In this document: piece by piece, positions 15,503 through 19,081 of the stretch | Position numbering within the stretch: position 1 is the stretch's first letter | Layout of the letters: every line of letters starts with the position of its first letter | From: JAKVAV01 sp047633195 | Lineage (GTDB): Bacteria; Bacteroidota; Bacteroidia; Flavobacteriales_D; Cryomorphaceae | Assembly: GCA_047633195.1 (NCBI GenBank) | Contig: JBLIEU010000044.1 | Location: 1-19,081, forward strand | Reading direction: 5' to 3' | Length of the DNA: 19,081 bases | Program-made: the position numbers and the translations under genes | Notes under the pieces: generated by a model | Seen by the model: only the letters and a program-made list of their open reading frames with translations | Databases searched by the model: none | Told to the model about the DNA's origin: nothing

Positions 15503-16876
15503 TTAAAATAAGTCGCTTGCGAGCTTTCTCATGAGCTCTGATTCTATGTTCTTGGTAAAATTTTGATAAGCTTTCAGCCCCGCTTTCTCGAAAGTGAGAT
15601 CCACTCCTTTGATGTCGGTTTTCGATATTTTGTAAACGCTTTCATTCTTTTGGGCATCGATCACATTGGCATCCAACTCCATGCGCACCGTCGAAAACCC
15701 TTGCGCCTCTCCGGTAGATTTTGTGTCAGATTTTAATTCTATAATCACATCTGCTTTTTTGGGATCTTCAGTAAAACGCACTCCCTTTCGATTGAGTGAA
15801 GCGATAATGGCAGCGGCAATTGGCTCCCCACTCATTTTCTTTCCCAGATTCCTTTCATCTCCATCGATGTGAACCAATGGGGGCATATACTCGATGAGAG
15901 AAGAGATGCTTCTTCCTCTCAATGACTCGGTTAGTTTTCGCATAAAACGATCTCCCTGAAAAGGTTCAAAGAGTTGCTCGGTATCAATCTCAATTGAAAG
16001 CATATTAGGTCTGGTCGATCGTTCCGCTTCCGCAATGGGTATGGTAATTCGACCATCTACATTGGTGGAGAGTGAACCTTTAATTCTGCCGTATTGACCT
16101 TGGTAAACATAGTTGAGCGGAACGCCCGAGAGCGGTTGGCCCGATTCGGAATCTGTTACCGATAATTCCGCTTGAGTTCGGTAGCTGTTTTGAAAAGTAA
16201 GAATCGGTTTATTGCTTGGATCTAAAATCACGCCGTCGAGCATTGATTTAAGGCCACCGAAAAGTTCGTTGTCTAGCAATATAGTCTGACCGCGAAAAGT
16301 AGCTTCGTTGTTGTCGGCCCAAAATTCTTCGATCCCTTGAAGCCCCCTCAAATAGTAATCAATTGATTCAGAATAGCGCCCGTCTGCTTTTGCCGCTTCT
16401 GCTTTCGATAAAAAGTCCAAGGCCAATGACTCGGCTGATTCCTTTTTTTGGCGCTGTTTTTCAGCGTAGGCTGATTTGTCCAATCGGTAGTATACCCAGT
16501 AAGCATCGGCGTCGTCCCACTGTTCCACCAATTGGAAATCTTCCAAATCGAGATTGGTGCTTGTCCGAATTGTTTCTCTAAACTCTTGTTCAAATTTATA
16601 CTCGCGCTCTAGTGTATATAAAAGCGAATTGGAATTGACATTGACTTTTATTTCTGAAGCCAAATCACTCAGTGCATTTTCCTTGGCAGCACTTCTAAAA
16701 TCAGTTCCTTGGTTTTTCTGTGCCACCCCAATACCTACATAATAGGAATTGGTAATGGGTCTGCTTTGAACCCAAACAGGCGCGGGTGTGGCATTCTCAG
16801 AGCTAGAAACGGATTTTTGACCCGAGCAGGAATAAAAGACTGCGGTCAAAAAGAATAGATAACTCAGAACTCTCAT
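15503..16876 (-). CDS. LPP20-family lipoprotein with C-terminal extension
   Basis: About 457 residues. A signal peptide with lipobox (LTAVFYSC, Cys17) is followed by an LPP20 domain at about 30-145: PVWVQSRP, YYVGIGVAQ, SAAKENALSDLASEIKVNV, then VYYRLDKSAYAEKQRQ. A helical segment (about 145-205) containing LDFLSKAEAAKADGRYSESI looks like one TPR. A beta-rich, carboxypeptidase-regulatory-like stretch follows at about 240-310 (SGQPLSGVPLNYVYQGQYG). The C-terminal domain (about 345-457) has ADVIIELKSDTKST and a closing amphipathic helix. LPP20 proteins include the H. pylori Lpp20 antigen and Vibrio FlgP, both outer-membrane associated. Its ATG overlaps the stop of the CsgG-like gene as ATGA (16873-16876), a sign of translational coupling and probable interaction. 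Confidence 0.8.
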   Translation of the reverse strand: MRVLSYLFFLTAVFYSCSGQKSVSSSENATPAPVWVQSRPITNSYYVGIGVAQKNQGTDFRSAAKENALSDLASEIKVNVNSNSLLYTLEREYKFEQEFRETIRTSTNLDLEDFQLVEQWDDADAYWVYYRLDKSAYAEKQRQKKESAESLALDFLSKAEAAKADGRYSESIDYYLRGLQGIEEFWADNNEATFRGQTILLDNELFGGLKSMLDGVILDPSNKPILTFQNSYRTQAELSVTDSESGQPLSGVPLNYVYQGQYGRIKGSLSTNVDGRITIPIAEAERSTRPNMLSIEIDTEQLFEPFQGDRFMRKLTESLRGRSISSLIEYMPPLVHIDGDERNLGKKMSGEPIAAAIIASLNRKGVRFTEDPKKADVIIELKSDTKSTGEAQGFSTVRMELDANVIDAQKNESVYKISKTDIKGVDLTFEKAGLKAYQNFTKNIESELMRKLASDLF

Positions 16877-18273
16877 TTTAGCATAAGTTTTGTGAGTTCT
16901 GAAGCAAGATCAGAAGCAATACTGGAGTAGCCTTTATTTGCCAATTGGTCTACCGTGCTTAATGTTCTTTCGGCACTTAACATTGCCAGTAAACGATTTT
17001 TATCGCTGCGGGAAGTAATTACCGCACCGTCATTGGCAGGAAATAAATTTGAGGCTTCGCCATCATAAGATGCGTAATAGACATCGTCTGAGATCTTTTT
17101 TTCCGCGATGTCCGAAAAAAGCACTTCGCCAGTTTCAAGGGAAATAGCCTTGTACTGAAAGGAAATCGATACTTCATTGGCATTGTAATATTCCTTATAA
17201 GTCACTGGCTTGTATCGTGTTTGATAGTAATGCTTCTCCGTTTCTTTGTTGTAAAGCTTTACACGGTAGCCTTCAAACCCTTTTTTATCAGATACTTTCA
17301 AGCTGCCTTTGCGCTCACTATAGGATAGCACAGTTCCTGTAATAATCGCTTTTGCTCCCAGTAAGTTTCCTACTTCTAGAGCTGTTCCCTCGTCAACTAT
17401 TCCGCTCAGGCTCATTCTCTGTTCTTTGAGTATAAGTTCTAGGTTGTCTCGTTCCACAATCTTCAAGAATGGATCATTTATCGAAGAGAGTTCAGTGATC
17501 ACAAAAGCAGCCAAACGATCGTTGACTCCTTTCTGCGTTGAACTGTTCTTAAATTCGCCAATCGCAATGGGAAATTTCCCCAAGTCAAGACATTCATCTC
17601 TCAGTATCGCGGCGTCTTTGTAATTGGGATCAGCTCGGTAGACCTCGTCAAACTCGTAATAAGCCAATCGGTAACGACCCGCATCGAAATGCTGCACTGC
17701 CGCTAAGTAAAGAGGTTCATTGACGGCAGTATTTTTTAGCTCCGACACATCTTTGTACCCTGGCTCAAGCTTCTCTATTTCTTTCAAAATGACAGTGGCT
17801 TGGTTGAATTTTTTGTCGGCCATCAATTCATTACTCTCATTGTAAAGCTCCTTAACATAAGCCGCTTTCACATCCTCGTAATCGTCAGTTATGTAACGAG
17901 GGTAATTGAGTTCTATCCCCAATCGCTCTACTTTATCGTGGTAGGCCATCGCTTCCAAATAGGCATAAACCGCTTCCTTGGTTTCGCCCATGGCTTTGGT
18001 TTTAGTGAAATCATCCACCTTGTTGTTCAGCATCCTTTGCCCCATTTTGGTCAAGCCAATTCGAGCATCTATGTTGTTTCGATTCTTAATAAGTGAGTTG
18101 TAGTAAAAGAGAGCTGCGTCGGAATAGAGTCCCGCTTCTTCCAGCTTTCCAGCTTTCTTAGAAAGAGATTTTGAACCATTGCAACCATAGGCGAGAAGAC
18201 CTATTGCCACGCAAGTGAATAGTCTTCTGAGCTGCTGAGCGGTATGTGTTTTAAACAGAGGCATTTCTTGCAT
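16873..18273 (-). CDS. TPR lipoprotein with CsgG/LpoB-like domain
   Basis: About 466 residues. The signal ends in the lipobox LLAYGC (Cys31 from ATG 18273); an ATG three codons in (18264) is an equally good start. Residues about 35-230 are TPR-like helices: LEEAGLYSDAALFYYNSLI, ADKKFNQATVILKEIEKLEP and FDAGRYRLAYYEFDEVYRADP. From about 233 comes a CsgG/LpoB/FlgO-type domain: FPIAIGEFKNSS, DRLAAFVITELSS, LKIVERDNLELILKEQ, GTALEVGNLLGAKAIITGTVL. A beta-rich tail runs from about 345 to 450. It lacks an obvious match to the long transmembrane hairpins of CsgG, so a periplasmic scaffolding or activator role is more likely than a secretion pore; this is inference. First gene of a three-lipoprotein operon, 285 bases from the divergent saccharopine dehydrogenase gene. 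Confidence 0.82.
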   Translation of the reverse strand: MQEMPLFKTHTAQQLRRLFTCVAIGLLAYGCNGSKSLSKKAGKLEEAGLYSDAALFYYNSLIKNRNNIDARIGLTKMGQRMLNNKVDDFTKTKAMGETKEAVYAYLEAMAYHDKVERLGIELNYPRYITDDYEDVKAAYVKELYNESNELMADKKFNQATVILKEIEKLEPGYKDVSELKNTAVNEPLYLAAVQHFDAGRYRLAYYEFDEVYRADPNYKDAAILRDECLDLGKFPIAIGEFKNSSTQKGVNDRLAAFVITELSSINDPFLKIVERDNLELILKEQRMSLSGIVDEGTALEVGNLLGAKAIITGTVLSYSERKGSLKVSDKKGFEGYRVKLYNKETEKHYYQTRYKPVTYKEYYNANEVSISFQYKAISLETGEVLFSDIAEKKISDDVYYASYDGEASNLFPANDGAVITSRSDKNRLLAMLSAERTLSTVDQLANKGYSSIASDLASELTKLMLK

Positions 18274-18329
18274 TAAGAAAAAAGGTGCATTTTTTTATTG
18301 CAGCCTCTGTGTCGAAATTTCAAATTTGC

Positions 18330-18354
18330 GAAATCACCGTTCCTTGGTGATTTC
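18330..18354. promoter_or_regulatory. Perfect inverted repeat in the divergent intergenic region
   Basis: GAAATCACC (18330-18338), a 7-base spacer and GGTGATTTC (18346-18354) form a perfect 9-bp dyad. Neither side has a T-run, so it is not a terminator. It lies between two divergent start codons, 57 bases before the lipoprotein operon. The AT-rich word CAAATTTG (18321-18328, one base off the TAnnTTTG -7 box on the - strand) lies just beside it. The position suits an operator, or a hairpin in a leader RNA. The regulator is unknown. Confidence 0.45.
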
Positions 18355-18524
18355 TGAAAATGCAGGAGTAAAGTTTTAATCATGTTTAAGAGGTCAGAAG
18401 CGAAATTAACTTTTTTCAGTATAGAGATAAGCAACGCTCGTGCCAAATGCTCCAGTCAAGTTATGCAATAGCTCTGTTGAAAAGAAGATACGTGAGAATT
18501 TATGATGGGTTACCCTAGAGTGAT

Positions 18525-18532
18525 AACTTCGT
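18525..18532 (+). promoter_or_regulatory. Weak candidate -7 element for the saccharopine dehydrogenase-like gene
   Basis: TAACTTCG differs at one base from TAnnTTTG and ends 26 bases before the ATG at 18559. No clear TTG is present at the -33 distance. Weak evidence only. Confidence 0.22.
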
Positions 18533-18558
18533 TTTTCGTTCAAACAAGAACTGCCATT

Positions 18559-19081
18559 ATGCAAAATATATTGATCCTCGGAGCGGGGAGATCTGCAGTA
18601 TCACTCTTAGATTATCTGATTGAGAGATCAGGCCAAAATCAGTGGAAAATCATCATTGCCGATGCCAATCCAGAATTGGCCAAATCCCTAGTTGGAGATG
18701 CTGACGTAGAGCTCATCCAGCTCGATGCAAAGAATGATGTGCAACGGCTGGATTTGATTTCCAAAGCTGATCTGGTCATCAGTATGCTTCCTGCTTTCTT
18801 ACATGTGTTAGTGGCTAAAGATTGTCTTAGTGCCGGCAAGAATCTGATTACACCGAGTTATGTGAGTGAGGAGATGCGCGAGTTAGATGATCAGGTAAAA
18901 GAGAAGGGTTTGATTTTCTTAAATGAGCTGGGCGTAGATCCAGGCATCGATCACATGTCGGCCATGAAATTGCTCGATGAAATAAGAGCAGAAGGAAATG
19001 AAATTACTTGTTTCGAAAGCTTCACTGGCGGTTTAGTTGCTCCAGAGAGCGATAATAATCCTTGGAACTATAAGTTCACAT
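18559..19081 (+). CDS. Saccharopine dehydrogenase-like oxidoreductase (5' part, runs off the window)
   Basis: The first 174 codons are visible and no stop is reached by 19081. The N-terminus MQNILILGAGRSAVSLLDYL is a Rossmann NAD(P)-binding fold with GAGRSA (8-13), followed by a beta strand ending in an acidic residue (IIIADAN). Then come ADLVISMLPAFLH, LITPSYVSEEMREL and NELGVDPGIDHMSAM, typical of the saccharopine reductase / glutamate-forming saccharopine dehydrogenase family (Lys9 type). FTGGLVAPESDNNPWNYKF also fits. The enzyme acts in the saccharopine route of lysine metabolism, probably degradation in this phylum. The full gene is expected to be about 430-460 codons. ATG 18559 is the first start in frame with the Rossmann motif. 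Divergent from the lipoprotein operon. Confidence 0.87.
   Translation, partial: MQNILILGAGRSAVSLLDYLIERSGQNQWKIIIADANPELAKSLVGDADVELIQLDAKNDVQRLDLISKADLVISMLPAFLHVLVAKDCLSAGKNLITPSYVSEEMRELDDQVKEKGLIFLNELGVDPGIDHMSAMKLLDEIRAEGNEITCFESFTGGLVAPESDNNPWNYKFT

Larger units (their letters stand above)
18274..18558. other. Divergent intergenic region
   Basis: 285 bases between the start codons of the CsgG-like gene (- strand) and the saccharopine dehydrogenase-like gene (+ strand). It holds the perfect 9-bp dyad at 18330-18354, the 8-bp palindrome GAAATTTC (18314-18321) and a possible + strand -7 box at 18525-18532. No convincing small reading frame or structured RNA was recognised. Confidence 0.6.

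Noticed and set aside
16873..18273. Curli secretion channel CsgG
   Set aside because: The domain is CsgG/LpoB-like, but a long TPR region precedes it, transmembrane hairpin sequences are not evident and no csgA/B/E/F genes are present.
18511..18519. GGGTTACCC palindrome upstream of the saccharopine dehydrogenase-like gene
   Set aside because: Only four paired bases on each side; too short to support a regulatory site.
1..19081. tRNA, rRNA, CRISPR array, IS element or prophage
   Set aside because: No regularly spaced repeats, cloverleaf-like segments, transposase or integrase motifs were found in reading both strands.

Overview
The window looks like chromosomal DNA from a member of the Bacteroidota, probably a Flavobacteriales/Cryomorphaceae-type marine bacterium; the phylum is well supported, the family is only a guess. 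The pointers are a TonB-dependent receptor with an N-terminal carboxypeptidase-regulatory-like domain followed by a DUF4249 lipoprotein, ATP-dependent PEP carboxykinase, weak or absent Shine-Dalgarno sequences, and a TAnnTTTG-type -7 promoter element. No phage genes, integrase, transposase, tRNA, rRNA or CRISPR array was seen.

Layout. Positions 1-9455 read on the + strand: ettA (ABC-F translation factor), hisS, hutH (overlapping hisS by one base), a small four-helix membrane protein, an alpha/beta hydrolase whose GTG start overlaps that protein's stop, then a TonB-dependent receptor and a DUF4249 lipoprotein. A 279-base convergent spacer rich in inverted repeats follows. Positions 9735-18273 read on the - strand. 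In the order of transcription these are a three-gene lipoprotein operon (TPR plus CsgG/LpoB-like protein, LPP20-family protein, small LPP20-like protein), a terminator, a DUF423 membrane protein, pckA, a second terminator, and a tight rsmE - DUF4159 - SLC13 transporter group. At 18559 a + strand saccharopine dehydrogenase-like gene begins and runs off the window. It is divergent from the lipoprotein operon across a 285-base spacer carrying a perfect 9-bp inverted repeat.

How the genes fit together. Most of the window is housekeeping: translation (ettA, hisS, rsmE), gluconeogenesis (pckA), dicarboxylate-type transport (SLC13) and amino-acid metabolism (hutH, saccharopine dehydrogenase). Two cell-envelope modules stand out. 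The TonB receptor/DUF4249 pair is a recognised Bacteroidota arrangement of unknown ligand. The three-lipoprotein operon (14857-18273) combines fold families that recur in outer-membrane and flagellar accessory systems (CsgG/LpoB/FlgO-like with LPP20/FlgP-like), but no curli, flagellar or PBP gene is nearby. It is the best candidate here for an undescribed system.

Several starts were moved from the longest open frame. The hydrolase starts at GTG 5372, the TonB receptor at ATG 6229, rsmE at ATG 12546, the small lipoprotein at ATG 15447 and hutH at ATG 3252.
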